From CAYPIE01 sp964410665 (GTDB lineage Bacteria > Planctomycetota > Planctomycetia > Gemmatales > Gemmataceae), in NCBI GenBank assembly GCA_964410665.1, contig CAYPIE010000001.1:185569-249568 (forward strand): a DNA stretch of 64,000 bases, read 5' to 3'. Of this stretch, positions 1-9,352 are shown piece by piece. Within the stretch, counting starts at the first letter, position 1, and every line of letters begins with the position of its first letter. Below the pieces are notes generated by a model that was given only the letters and a program-made list of their open reading frames with translations, ran no database searches and was not told the DNA's origin. The position numbers were made by a program, and so were the translations under genes.

Positions 1-846
1 GGCTGGTATACCGAGAGGGCTGTCCAGTTCATTGCCAAGCACAAAGACCAGCCGTTTTTCCTGTATGTGCCCCATTCGATGCCGCATGTGCCACTGTTTG
101 TAAGTTCCCAGTTTCGCGGGAAGTCGGAGCAGGGCCTTTATGGCGATGTGATCATGGAAATCGATCATTCGGTCGGGAGGATTCGCAAGGCACTCGAACA
201 AGCAGGTGTGGCCGAGAACACCTTGGTGGTCTTTACCTCGGACAATGGTCCCTGGCTTTCTTACGGCAACCATGCTGGATCGGCAGGTCTGCTGCGTGAG
301 GGCAAAGGCACTACCTGGGAAGGGGGCGTGCGTGAACCAACCGTCATGGTCTGGCCCGGGACGATTCCCCCGGGCACGGTGTGCCATGAACCGGTGATGA
401 CCATTGACCTGTTGCCGACGATTGCCCAACTCACTGGGGCAACACTTCCAGCCCACCCGATCGACGGGAAGAACATTGCCTCACTGTTACGAAGGGATGC
501 AAACGCTCGCTCGCCGCATAAAGCTTTGTATTTTTACTGGGGCCGTGAACTACAAGCGCTGCGGGCGGGCAAGTGGAAGCTCCACTTTCCACACCGCTAT
601 CGAACTCTTGGGGATACGCCGCCAGGTAAAGATGGGCTGCCCGCCCGCTATTCCCAGAAGAACACCGAACTTGCACTGTTTGACCTCGACGCAGATCCCG
701 GTGAGACCACGAATTGTGCCGAGGATCACCCGGAAGTGGTCATGCGATTGCAACAACTGGCCGACGTTGCCCGACAGGAACTCGGCGATCGTGCGAAAAA
801 CCGAACGGGATCAGGAGTGCGTCCGGTAGGACGTGTTTCGCAGTAA
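1..846 (+). CDS. Arylsulfatase family protein, C-terminal part (cut by window edge)
   Basis: The reading frame is open from the first base and ends at TAA 844-846, so the N-terminus with the formylglycine motif lies outside the window. The visible part has the usual sulfatase landmarks: the TSDNGP metal-binding motif, the GKGTTWEGGVREP segment whose Lys and Gly-rich loop line the active site, and the TIDLLPT motif. Sulfatases hydrolyse sulfate esters, in planctomycetes mostly on sulfated polysaccharides in the periplasm. Family is clear; the substrate cannot be told. It differs from the second sulfatase at 56 kb, so they are not a recent duplication. Confidence 0.9.
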   Translation, partial: GWYTERAVQFIAKHKDQPFFLYVPHSMPHVPLFVSSQFRGKSEQGLYGDVIMEIDHSVGRIRKALEQAGVAENTLVVFTSDNGPWLSYGNHAGSAGLLREGKGTTWEGGVREPTVMVWPGTIPPGTVCHEPVMTIDLLPTIAQLTGATLPAHPIDGKNIASLLRRDANARSPHKALYFYWGRELQALRAGKWKLHFPHRYRTLGDTPPGKDGLPARYSQKNTELALFDLDADPGETTNCAEDHPEVVMRLQQLADVARQELGDRAKNRTGSGVRPVGRVSQ

Positions 847-867
847 GGGGCGTCGCGATTGCGGGTA

Positions 868-1641
868 TCACACATCGCGATGAGCGAAGCTCAAACATCC
901 CCAGGTGACGGCCGCTAAGGAACTGAGACCGGTGACGGTGAGTAGTCGACTCACTGTCACCACCGAATAATGTCCCTCAAGCATCGGCGGCAACTGCCGC
1001 AGAAATCGCTCCGGGGATGGGTAACCGGCCGGTAAAAAGGTCAGCAAGAAGCCCCCACCATAAAGAAGGATCCATAATAGCGTGATACCCAGAATGGTAC
1101 TACTACTCAGGGCACTCAGAGCTACGCCCCAGGAGACGATGGTAAACAGGATTGCCCATACCACCAACAGGGCGATGAAACTCCCTGCCAAATCCAGTCC
1201 CTCATCCAGCAAGAAGTGACTGCTCAGCAGTAACCCAGATGCGATGAACGATATGGTACCCAGGATCACCACCAGGCGCGCGTGCCACTTGGCAAGAAAA
1301 TACTGATAACGACTGATCCCGCGGCTCAGCACTGAATCGGCCAGCGTGCCCCGCTCGGCAGAAATCGCACTGACCGCTAACACCACGATCAACGCCATGC
1401 TGCCCAGAACCATGCCGCGGAGCAACTCGCCGGTCAGCTCGACCGCCGACTGAATCAACCCCGCTTCCCAATAGACGCCAAGCCGATAAACCAAATAGCC
1501 GAGTGTGGTTGCCAGGGTCACCAGGAACCAGAGTCGATAGACCCAACTTCGTAGGGTCTGGCGAATATCCGTACATAGCACCGCCCAGTAGGGAAGCCAG
1601 CGGTGATAGCGTAAGGGGGTCGGTGTGATCAGATTCTCCAT
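868..1641 (-). CDS. ABC-2 type transporter permease
   Basis: A 257-residue integral membrane protein with about six hydrophobic segments, for example around residues 35-52, 70-90, 125-145, 150-170 and 178-200. This is the size and layout of ABC-2 (NosY/CcmB-like) permeases. It follows the ATPase gene by 9 bases on the same strand, so the two should be co-transcribed and form one transporter. The start ATG at 1641 is preceded by an AGGGAC ribosome site. The substrate cannot be inferred from sequence. Confidence 0.8.
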   Translation of the reverse strand: MENLITPTPLRYHRWLPYWAVLCTDIRQTLRSWVYRLWFLVTLATTLGYLVYRLGVYWEAGLIQSAVELTGELLRGMVLGSMALIVVLAVSAISAERGTLADSVLSRGISRYQYFLAKWHARLVVILGTISFIASGLLLSSHFLLDEGLDLAGSFIALLVVWAILFTIVSWGVALSALSSSTILGITLLWILLYGGGFLLTFLPAGYPSPERFLRQLPPMLEGHYSVVTVSRLLTVTGLSSLAAVTWGCLSFAHRDV

Positions 1642-1650
1642 AGCCGTCCC

Positions 1651-2661
1651 TTATGCTGCCTCGGCAGGCTGATACAGCCGAATGAAGCCACGCGATTCTT
1701 CTTTTTCCACCAGATCTAAGTAGGCTTGTTCCGTTTGTTGCCCAACACTGCGCATGCTGATAAGACTCACTTTGTGTTCGCTTAAGAGCATAAACATTTG
1801 AGCAAGATTGCCAGTATTCAGACTTTCCTCGGTGAGTTGGATATCAAGGCGGCGATGCCGCAACTGGACTTTTTTGTACTCATTGGGCAAAGCCTTGAGT
1901 TGCTGCACGACCTTGGTGATTGCTTTTTGCTCGCCTTCAAGGTCCAGCTCATAATGATTCTTTCGAATGCGTCCTTTCAGCTCCCCCAGCGAACCATGAA
2001 AGATCATCTGCCCGCGTGATAGCACCGCGGCATGATTGCACACCTCATCGACATCGGAGAGGTTGTGACTCGAAAGAATCAGAGTTTTTGCGCTTGCAAG
2101 ATTTTTGATTAGTTCGAGCATGCTACGCCGCGCCTCGATGTCGAGGCCATGGGTGGGTTCATCCCAAATCAACAGGTCTGGCTCATTGATCAAACTGGCA
2201 GCCACCGCCAGACGAGCGGTCATCCCGACGGAAAAGCCTGAAATCGGTTGGCCGGCGTGCGGCAACAGATCCACCGCACGGATCAATGAAGCTAGACGTG
2301 GCTTCCGGGCATTGGCCGACAGCCCAAACAACCGAGCCATGTAGTCTAGATAGGTAATCGGCGTCATGCCACGTGGAAACTGCGGGTTGGTGGGAATGTA
2401 ACCAATGCGGCGGCGCAAGCCTGCCGCGTTTGGGGACATCTCCTGGTCGAAGACGCGTGCGCGTCCCGCGGTCGGACGATGGAGCCCCAAAATAAGTCGC
2501 AATAAGGTCGTCTTGCCCGCTCCATTGGGGCCGAGCAAACCTAGCACACAACCTGGTTCAATCTCCAAACTGACATCATTGAGGGCGATCTGTCGGTTTT
2601 GATAGATCTTGGTCAGATGGGAGGTTTCGACGACCAGACTACTGGACGACTCGGCCACCAT
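1651..2661 (-). CDS. ABC transporter ATP-binding protein
   Basis: Energises the permease encoded just downstream. Walker A is GPNGAGKTT, Walker B is LLIWDEPTHGLD, and the H-loop region is LILSSHNLSDVDEVC. The signature motif is degenerate, SGFSVGM in place of LSGGQ, as in many ABC-2 exporter ATPases. The C-terminal ~100 residues form an accessory domain of the NatA/CcmA class. I place the start at ATG 2661 because the upstream in-frame GTG at 2673 lies within a very strong purine-rich ribosome site (GGAGGGAGGC). Product 336 residues. Confidence 0.88.
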   Translation of the reverse strand: MVAESSSSLVVETSHLTKIYQNRQIALNDVSLEIEPGCVLGLLGPNGAGKTTLLRLILGLHRPTAGRARVFDQEMSPNAAGLRRRIGYIPTNPQFPRGMTPITYLDYMARLFGLSANARKPRLASLIRAVDLLPHAGQPISGFSVGMTARLAVAASLINEPDLLIWDEPTHGLDIEARRSMLELIKNLASAKTLILSSHNLSDVDEVCNHAAVLSRGQMIFHGSLGELKGRIRKNHYELDLEGEQKAITKVVQQLKALPNEYKKVQLRHRRLDIQLTEESLNTGNLAQMFMLLSEHKVSLISMRSVGQQTEQAYLDLVEKEESRGFIRLYQPAEAA

Positions 2662-2954
2662 GCCTCCCTCCACAGCTCCTGCATCTTTTCAGCCAATCCA
2701 CTCAATCCTATCATCGGCCAGCACAGCCGAGCGGGTCGAACCATTTCGCGGTTCTCGATAGGTTCCTTCCATATCGGGTCGAATGTCGGTCGAAGCAGAC
2801 GGCAACTTGAGAAAAACTGGATGATTCGCGCAAGCCCCCGCCTTCTCGCCGTTTCCTCAGCGACGGAAATGACGAGCACTTACCCGAACCCGCTCGTTCT
2901 CCGGCACGGTTCACTTGGCCTGCCCTCAATGGCACCGCTTGAGGAGATCGATGT

Positions 2955-3482
2955 ATGAAAAGCTTATGCACTGCTCTGACCATGATTGCACTGACGCTGA
3001 CCACGACGGTGGATACCAACGCCCAAGGAGTTCGACGCAACCACATCTACCAAAGTGGCAATGGGGCGTATAACCGAGTCCTCGCTGTCAACCGCGGTCT
3101 CCCCAACTTTTTGGGTCACCCCGGTTTTGGCCACCAACGGAATGTGATCGCGCATAGTGGCAACGGCGTCGGGAATACCATTGTTGCACAAAACCGCGGT
3201 CGTGTTGGAATACCTGGCTACGGTTATCCGCTGGCTCGTTTCCCGGCCCGACCCGGCTTCTGTGGTAGCCCAGGTGTCACTCCCTACCCGGGTGTCGGGG
3301 GGCTGCAAGGACTGGTTCCGAATGTGAATGTGAATGTGATCGCCAATAGTGGCAACGGCATTGGCAACACGGTGATCACGGGCAATGGGGGTCGAGGTGG
3401 TCCGGGCTTGAATTTCAACCTCATCACCAACAGCGGCAACGGTGTAAACAATCTCATCCGGGCGTTCAACCGCCGACGCTGA
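2955..3482 (+). CDS. Secreted NGxGN-repeat protein (175 aa), curli-like repeat candidate
   Basis: A signal peptide (residues 1-23, ending TNAQ) is followed by four copies of a 16-residue unit at about 33-48, 67-82, 131-146 and 159-174. The approximate consensus is x-S-G-N-G-x-x-N-x-[IVL]-[IVL]-x-x-N-x-G. The Gly/Pro/Tyr-rich linkers differ in length. Short Asn/Gly repeats with alternating hydrophobic residues resemble curlin or other beta-solenoid/amyloid repeats, but I do not recognise the family and the curlin link is inference. The next gene carries the same unit. Probably extracellular or envelope-attached. Confidence 0.7.
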   Translation: MKSLCTALTMIALTLTTTVDTNAQGVRRNHIYQSGNGAYNRVLAVNRGLPNFLGHPGFGHQRNVIAHSGNGVGNTIVAQNRGRVGIPGYGYPLARFPARPGFCGSPGVTPYPGVGGLQGLVPNVNVNVIANSGNGIGNTVITGNGGRGGPGLNFNLITNSGNGVNNLIRAFNRRR

Positions 3483-3505
3483 GTCCTAGCGCGTTTGAAT
3501 CCGTT

Positions 3506-3541
3506 CCGCCGGTGAGGTGTTCGCCTGCTCCTCGCCGGTGG
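3506..3541 (+). terminator. Hairpin between the two NGxGN-repeat genes
   Basis: A 12-bp stem (3506-3517 with 3530-3541, including two G-U pairs) closes a 12-base loop, starting 23 bases after the stop of the first repeat gene. There is no following T-run, so it may be a partial terminator or an mRNA-stabilising structure that sets the ratio of the two gene products. Confidence 0.45.
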
Positions 3542-3584
3542 TGGGTTGATCTCTGACACCCCAAAGGCCTGAAGGAAAATTATC

Positions 3585-4211
3585 ATGAAACCGATGCTTG
3601 GCTTTGTCTCGCTCGCATTGATCAGCTGGCAGGTTGCCACGGCCGCCGCACAAGAAGTCAACTCTGATCCGATAGCGGGTGTCCCCGAAACGACCCCGGT
3701 GCCGGCGATCGAAGTGCTTGAAAAACCGCAACTCCCGGTAGCGACCTCTCCAGTGATCGTTGGGCAACAGGGTCCTCAGTCGCTTGCAGTCCAAGAACGC
3801 GGTTCCCAGCTGTTCCCGTCGAAGAAGGCTGTCGACTTGCTCGACCCAGTGCAGGGACTCGAGGGATTGTTTGCCGAGCTTCCCGAAGTAAAGACTGGCA
3901 GTAGCACCGTGATCACTGGCTCTGGCAATGGCTTCGGCAACACCATCGTGGTCGAGAACGCCGGAGGAGGCCTAGGCAGCAGTACAGTGATTCAACATAC
4001 TCGAAATGGTTTTGGAAATCGAGTTCTGGTGCGTAACGCCGGCTGTACCATTTGTTTTGGCAACACGTTCCCGCTGACACGTAAGACGATCGCTTGGAAG
4101 CATCGACGTTGGTTGCCACAGGCTCGTCACTGGGTCTATTGGTCGCCGGACGATTCCGCCTGGTTTCGTTATGACTGGACCCACGAGGTTTATCGCCGCG
4201 TTTATCCTTGA
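3585..4211 (+). CDS. Secreted NGxGN-repeat protein (208 aa) with aromatic C-terminal domain
   Basis: Signal peptide to about residue 22 (ending TAAAQ), then a Pro/Val-rich acidic region. Two copies of the 16-residue NGFGN unit follow (about 112-127 and 138-153). The basic, aromatic tail (about 166-208) contains a Trp/Tyr-rich WSPDDSAWFRYD stretch, and a Cys-x-x-Cys lies at 154-157. It shares the repeat with the upstream gene, lies 102 bases downstream on the same strand, and is probably its partner. If the repeats polymerise, this protein with fewer repeats plus an extra domain could be a minor nucleating or anchoring subunit; that is inference by analogy with the CsgA/CsgB pair. Confidence 0.7.
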   Translation: MKPMLGFVSLALISWQVATAAAQEVNSDPIAGVPETTPVPAIEVLEKPQLPVATSPVIVGQQGPQSLAVQERGSQLFPSKKAVDLLDPVQGLEGLFAELPEVKTGSSTVITGSGNGFGNTIVVENAGGGLGSSTVIQHTRNGFGNRVLVRNAGCTICFGNTFPLTRKTIAWKHRRWLPQARHWVYWSPDDSAWFRYDWTHEVYRRVYP

Positions 4212-4258
4212 TGCATGATGGAGTCGAGTGACCCAGCCAGCTGCTAGGAACAAACCGA

Positions 4259-4288
4259 ACCACCCCCGGCCAAAAACTCGGGGGTGGT
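4259..4288. terminator. Strong symmetric hairpin between convergent genes
   Basis: A perfect 10-bp stem (4259-4268 with 4279-4288; ACCACCCCCG pairs with CGGGGGTGGT) encloses a 10-base loop. It lies between the stop of the plus-strand repeat gene (4211) and the stop of the minus-strand DUF11 gene (4309), where a bidirectional terminator is expected. No U-tract follows on either strand. Confidence 0.6.
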
Positions 4289-4308
4289 GGGTGCGTTCAT
4301 GGACAGTA

Positions 4309-6024
4309 TCAGTCGGCATAAGCGCGGGTCGATTCTTGCTTGATGACCGGATCTTTCAGGTAGCCTGAGGTCAGCGAGGCCTCGAAGCGGGCATCTCCCT
4401 TGTCAATGGCGGTGACAATGACTCGGTAGACGGCATCGGCTCGTGGGGTCAGCTTGGGCAGCGGTTCAAAGATGATTTCCCCGCCAACCTGTTGGAAGCG
4501 GACCGGAGCCTGGGCTGCTTTGAACTTCAGCTGCGGAGGCAGCTTACAGACCAGACGGACATCCGACTCTGTCTTTGAACCGGTATTGGTCACGCGAATT
4601 TCATAGGCAGTGTCGGCACCGACTTCGATGGGGTCTTCGATGTCCACGACTTCCATGAGCATCGCCGAGAGGCCTTCGACGCGAGTAATCCATTCGTCGT
4701 TGACCTTGAGACCACGCGAAGCCTGGGCCGTGACCACATGTTGGTGCTCACCCGGATTGATGGCCATCACCTCCATCTTGACTTCCTTGCTCTGGCCCGG
4801 CGGGATTTCGCCGACAAACCATTGCACGGTGCGACTGGCGAAGTCATGGCGGCCACCTTGATCAGCGCGGAGAAACTTGAAGCCAGCCGGGATGACATCG
4901 CTAATGGTGACATTGCTCGCCGGGGCGTCGCCAGGGTTGGTCACCTTGAAGGTGTACATAGCAGGACGATCGAGATAGCGCAACTTGGGCCCTTGGACTT
5001 CGAGATCGAGCTGAGGCATAAACACTTCGACGGTTGCTTTGTCGGTCGCATCCAAACCCCCGTCATCGGCTTCGGCTACCACATCACAGACCTGCGGGCC
5101 GCCGGTCTTGGTCGCACAGAGAACTTGAACCGAACGGGTTTCGCCCGCGGCTAAGTTGCCAATGTCAAAGTCAACCGCAGGTCCACGAGCATGCTCGAGC
5201 CCTTCACTGAGGGTAGCGATGATCTTAACTCGCTCCGCCGGGTGATCCCCCGGGTTGCTCACGGTCAGAACAAAGTTCGCTGGGTCGCCTACCAGGACTT
5301 TCTTCGGTGCGGTTACCTTCAGCATAAGCTTCGGCTCACGCACCTGCATCCGCATCACCGACGAGCCGGTGAAAGTGACCCAGGCCTGGGCCTGCATATC
5401 GCCTTTCTGGGGGGAAACGAGGACCATCCGCAAACGCTTTTCTTCCCGGGGCATCAACGTGCCAATTTCCCACATCAAGACGTTGTCGGCCATCTCCGAC
5501 TTTGGTTCAGAACGATCCACGATCACACCTTGAGGTAGGCGGACCTGAACAATGACTTTCTGCACGGCAATGTTACACACATTCCGCACCAGGATGGCGT
5601 AGTCGGCATTCTGTCCCACCTTGGCAGCGGGGGGCCCAATCCATTCAATGCTAACCGCCGGCTCCTGCCGGCCCGTGGGATTCTCCGGTGTCTGACCGAA
5701 GCGTCCAAACGGGCTCTTTTCGCCAAAGCCCTTGCCGCTCACCTGCCCACCTTCTCCTCCTTGTGGGCCGGAAAAGCTCGTCGGTGTCGTGGTCGCTTGG
5801 GTAGCATTCGGGCTGATGGTGGGCAGTTTGACTTCGGGGTTGCCACTTTCGCTCGGACCACCCTTTGGGTCGATTTCCTCAGCTTTCGGGATGATCATGG
5901 AACCGCTCGATTCCGCCTCCACCGGCGGCAGTTCAATGACGGTTTGCCCGCGTAACGAGCTGGTCGCCCCGAGAATTGCCAATGCTATGGCAGCGAGGCG
6001 GCTGTAGCCAAGAATTCGTTGCAT
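4309..6024 (-). CDS. Exported DUF11 repeat protein (571 aa)
   Basis: A signal peptide (first ~26 residues, ending SLRG) and a low-complexity Pro/Gly/Ser region to ~115 precede about four DUF11-type immunoglobulin-like domains beginning near residues 125, 235, 340 and 455. The repeated hallmarks are Y-x-[IF]-x-V-x-N-x-G followed by [ST]-x-V-x-[IL] and L-P. These domains are typical of planctomycete cell-surface proteins. ATG 6024 is preferred over the longer frame to 6153: it follows a GGGGAGGG ribosome site and starts the signal peptide. A paralogous protein lies at 7.7-9.3 kb, on the other side of the patatin gene. Confidence 0.82.
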   Translation of the reverse strand: MQRILGYSRLAAIALAILGATSSLRGQTVIELPPVEAESSGSMIIPKAEEIDPKGGPSESGNPEVKLPTISPNATQATTTPTSFSGPQGGEGGQVSGKGFGEKSPFGRFGQTPENPTGRQEPAVSIEWIGPPAAKVGQNADYAILVRNVCNIAVQKVIVQVRLPQGVIVDRSEPKSEMADNVLMWEIGTLMPREEKRLRMVLVSPQKGDMQAQAWVTFTGSSVMRMQVREPKLMLKVTAPKKVLVGDPANFVLTVSNPGDHPAERVKIIATLSEGLEHARGPAVDFDIGNLAAGETRSVQVLCATKTGGPQVCDVVAEADDGGLDATDKATVEVFMPQLDLEVQGPKLRYLDRPAMYTFKVTNPGDAPASNVTISDVIPAGFKFLRADQGGRHDFASRTVQWFVGEIPPGQSKEVKMEVMAINPGEHQHVVTAQASRGLKVNDEWITRVEGLSAMLMEVVDIEDPIEVGADTAYEIRVTNTGSKTESDVRLVCKLPPQLKFKAAQAPVRFQQVGGEIIFEPLPKLTPRADAVYRVIVTAIDKGDARFEASLTSGYLKDPVIKQESTRAYAD

Positions 6025-6238
6025 CCCTCTGGCCCTCCCCAGGAATGAGACGGTGCGGTGCTCGGCCATCTGACCGATCGCTGGACCGCGCTTTCCACAA
6101 GCCCCCAAAGCCAGATGGCCGAAACCTCCCCGACCTTCCAGCTCCTGTGGCAATCACCCTCGCAATTCGCTGCGACGCATACTCCGAAACTCCGTCTTGG
6201 TCAAGACAGACTTGGCAGCCCTCTGATACTGCTCGGGC

Positions 6239-7501
6239 TTATGGGGAGTAGTGGAATTCCGGCACCCGCGTCAACTGCGTGCCGCTGCGACTCAACGGCG
6301 TTTCACCCGGTTCGACCCCCGGCGGGGTCAACCGCCAAACCGTCCCGGCATGGACCTGCCGGCGACCTTCTTCAAACATGCGCCTAAGTCTTTTGGGTTC
6401 AAAGTCTGTACTCGAGCTGGGAATGGAGAATTCCCGCGGAATCGCGGTTAGGAAATAGTTCATACCGGACAAGATCGATACGGTGTAGAGCCGGACCAGA
6501 TCGCCGCGTGCTTGAGCATAAGTAATCGCAGAGACACTAGTGCCGGCGATGGCCAGAAAGCGAGGGCGGACCGGCTCGGGATCGGCAAATAGTTTGCCGG
6601 CGACAATGATGTAAAGGTCGGTGCCATAGAGCGACCGGGCTTGGGGTTCACCACGCTGTTCGGGAGGAATATAGGGCGGTCGAATAAATAAGGAAGTTGA
6701 CACACCGCCGTCGACATGCCGCTCTTCGAGGCGTCGGCCATCGATATTGACCGGGATGCGTACGGGTGGAAAAAACCCTGGGATCGACGCCGAAGCCAAC
6801 AATATCTTGCGAAATAAAGTCCGCGCCGCTGGAGTACCACGCTGAGCGATCGCTCCCATATCCCAGATCACTTGCCGTCGTCCCTCTAGCTCGGTTGTGC
6901 CGACGTAGAGCCGCCGGCCCCGGGCGTGTTCACATGCGATTTCTGCGATCAGTTCGCGGGTAATGGTTTGTTCAATTTTTCGCTCCAACGGCGTCGTATC
7001 CGCGAGTGACTCTGCCAACAACGACAGGTCAATGCGAAAGAGATCGCGGTCACGTAAGGTCGTGTAAAACCGCTCAAGGGGTTGATCGTATGCCGAGCCT
7101 AGAAAAGCAAATGGAGCGATCAGGGCACCTGTACTAATCCCGGTCACTACATCGAAGACGGGACGCGTCCCCACCTCACTCCAACCTACCAATACACCGG
7201 CAGAGTAAGCACCATAACTGCCTCCCCCGGAAAGTGCGAGCAAAGTCCGTTTGGGCGGCAGGTGTTCGGGCTTACGGGCCGCGCGAATCGATTCCGCCAA
7301 TTGATAGAGATCGGTCACGGCATTGAGTTCATCGGCTTCCAGTTGCGACAGGGGATCGATCAGATAGGCGGTATTGAGTCCGGATTGCACCGGGGAGGGA
7401 ACTCGACCTGCGCTGCGACAACCAGGTTCGAGCAGCAATGCACTGGCAGTGATCGTCAGGAGCATGCCAACACGAAGAATCCATGCGGGTGCAGTGCCCA
7501 T
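6239..7501 (-). CDS. Patatin-like phospholipase, predicted lipoprotein
   Basis: Contains the full patatin catalytic set: the oxyanion-hole GGGSYGAYSAG, the nucleophile elbow GISTG and the Asp motif HVDGGV, so it should be an active Ser-Asp dyad lipid acyl hydrolase. Starting at ATG 7501 (AAGGAG upstream) the N-terminus is a signal peptide ending in a LEPGC-like lipobox, so the enzyme is probably lipid-anchored outside the cytoplasmic membrane. Product 420 residues. It is flanked on both sides by DUF11 proteins. The earlier frame start at 7582 has no signal and is disfavoured. Confidence 0.88.
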   Translation of the reverse strand: MGTAPAWILRVGMLLTITASALLLEPGCRSAGRVPSPVQSGLNTAYLIDPLSQLEADELNAVTDLYQLAESIRAARKPEHLPPKRTLLALSGGGSYGAYSAGVLVGWSEVGTRPVFDVVTGISTGALIAPFAFLGSAYDQPLERFYTTLRDRDLFRIDLSLLAESLADTTPLERKIEQTITRELIAEIACEHARGRRLYVGTTELEGRRQVIWDMGAIAQRGTPAARTLFRKILLASASIPGFFPPVRIPVNIDGRRLEERHVDGGVSTSLFIRPPYIPPEQRGEPQARSLYGTDLYIIVAGKLFADPEPVRPRFLAIAGTSVSAITYAQARGDLVRLYTVSILSGMNYFLTAIPREFSIPSSSTDFEPKRLRRMFEEGRRQVHAGTVWRLTPPGVEPGETPLSRSGTQLTRVPEFHYSP

Positions 7502-7697
7502 GATTGCCCCAACTCCTTCAGTGGATAACGCGGGTGCAAGTCTAGTCCGACAGCCAATACGCTTCGTCCATGCGGTTGGCAAGCTCGGTCAGCTTCGAAC
7601 GCCGTCGGCGAAGTCGGGGTTTGCGAATCCCGCCAAAACAGGTATGAGAGAATGAGTTGATCAGGCACGTTCGCCTGGCAGAATGGAGACCCCGGGC

Positions 7698-9341
7698 ATG
7701 ATCTTCGCCGCGCGCCGCTCTGTTTGCCTGTTCTGGTTCAGCGTTTCGCTCTCTGCCGTGCCAGCCTCCACTAGCCTGGCCCAATTGGAGCCTCCCCCTC
7801 GATTGCCCCCGGGAATCATCTCCTCGACCCAAGAACCACCGCTCGCAGATCCTCCCATCGTCCCGGTCAAGGGAAGCCTTCCTATCCCGCCGACTCAGCC
7901 GTTGCTGCCGATGGCCCCCGGTGGGTTTCCACCGACCCCGCGGGTTCGCTTGTGGGTGCATGCACCCGCGGTGAGCAGCCGTGGTCAGGAGCTTGTCTAT
8001 CGCTTGTACCTGAGGAATGATTCTCCGGCGGCTGCGCACCATGTGCGTGTTCGGGCCAAAATGCCTCAAGGCGCGGAAGTCGTGAACAGCACCCCCACGG
8101 CCAGCCCAAAACAAACGGACATGGTCTGGGAGCTCAACACCCTCGCCGCAAAGGCTACCAAGGAACTGACACTGACCCTAAAACCTCCGCAGGATGCGGC
8201 AACGCTGGAGCTGTGTGCCTGGGTTTCGTTCGAACATGGGCAATGTGTGCAGACTCGATTGGATCAGCCGGGCGTCACCATTACCAAGGAGTTGCCCAAA
8301 CAGACGGTCCTTTTCGACATGCTCGTGGGTCGACTTCGGGTGACCAACCCGGGGAAAGTCCCGGTCACCAATGTCCGAGTGGTGGAAACCCTCCAAGAGG
8401 GACTGGAGTTTGCGGAGGTGATCCCCGAGAAGCTTCGTGCCGGCGCCGGTCTGGCTTACACGACGAATGCACAGCGAACCCAGCGTACTTGGATCCTGGG
8501 GATGCTCAGACCAGGACAAACACGGCGCTTGCAGTATCGACTTATTTCCAAGCAAGTCGGTACCTTTGCCGTGGAAACCCAGCTTCAAGCGACTGGGATC
8601 GACCAGAGTAAGCCCGCCCAACTGACCGTCCTCGAACCGAAGCTCGGTCTTGAGGTCACCGGACCGCAGACCAGCTTCCTCCAAACGCCGGCAACCTATC
8701 GGATGGTCGTCACGAATCTGGGAACTGTCACCCTGAATAATGTCCGGGTGTCAGCACAGCTTCCTTTAGAAAGTGAACCAAGCGGTTGGTCCGAGGGTGG
8801 ACAATATTTTCCACGCGAACGCCAAGTGCAGTGGATCATCACCCAAATGCGACCAAGTGAGCAGCGAGGGCTCAACCTCAAATTAACTGCACAACGTGAG
8901 GGAACGAAAAAACTCCAGGTGACTGTGCGTGGCGATCGGGGACTTGAACAAACTGGTGCGATGCCGACCCAGTTTTCAGGTGTTGCAGCGACCAGTTGGC
9001 AGGTCGACTGGAGCCCACAGGTGGCCCAGGTGGGCCAGGCAATTACTTATAACATTCAGGTAACCAACAGTGGCTCAGCGCCCGCCAGCAATGTCCGCAT
9101 CCAGGCAGAGTTGCCTGATGCGGTCGAGTACACCGCTGCGGAGCCAGCCCCCAAAGTCAGCCGTGGTCTGGTGGAGTTTCCCAACCAGAATATCGCACCG
9201 GGAAAGACCGTATCATTCCGCTTGACTGTGACAGCGACCCGCTCGGATCAGGCTGCGTTTCGTTTCAAGATGGCAGCAGACCACCTGGATTCTCGCGAGC
9301 CACTTACCCGTGTGAGTAGTGTCACGATTCAGCCACGCTAA
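7698..9341 (+). CDS. Exported DUF11 repeat protein (547 aa)
   Basis: A signal peptide (about 1-28, ending STSLA), a Pro-rich spacer, then about four DUF11-type domains. The YNIQVTNSGSAPASNVRI segment is close to the equivalent segment in the DUF11 protein at 4.3-6.0 kb, so the two are paralogues encoded on opposite strands around the patatin gene. Start chosen at ATG 7698, preceded by GGAG; ATG 7683 is in frame but would put five residues before the signal. Presumably surface or periplasmic, with a structural or adhesive role. Confidence 0.82.
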   Translation: MIFAARRSVCLFWFSVSLSAVPASTSLAQLEPPPRLPPGIISSTQEPPLADPPIVPVKGSLPIPPTQPLLPMAPGGFPPTPRVRLWVHAPAVSSRGQELVYRLYLRNDSPAAAHHVRVRAKMPQGAEVVNSTPTASPKQTDMVWELNTLAAKATKELTLTLKPPQDAATLELCAWVSFEHGQCVQTRLDQPGVTITKELPKQTVLFDMLVGRLRVTNPGKVPVTNVRVVETLQEGLEFAEVIPEKLRAGAGLAYTTNAQRTQRTWILGMLRPGQTRRLQYRLISKQVGTFAVETQLQATGIDQSKPAQLTVLEPKLGLEVTGPQTSFLQTPATYRMVVTNLGTVTLNNVRVSAQLPLESEPSGWSEGGQYFPRERQVQWIITQMRPSEQRGLNLKLTAQREGTKKLQVTVRGDRGLEQTGAMPTQFSGVAATSWQVDWSPQVAQVGQAITYNIQVTNSGSAPASNVRIQAELPDAVEYTAAEPAPKVSRGLVEFPNQNIAPGKTVSFRLTVTATRSDQAAFRFKMAADHLDSREPLTRVSSVTIQPR

Positions 9342-9352
9342 CCGGACGAGAA

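Noticed and set aside
7542..8114. 190-codon minus-strand frame over the DUF11 gene start
   Set aside because: Low-quality, Arg-rich translation antisense to a DUF11 gene with a good signal peptide; typical shadow.
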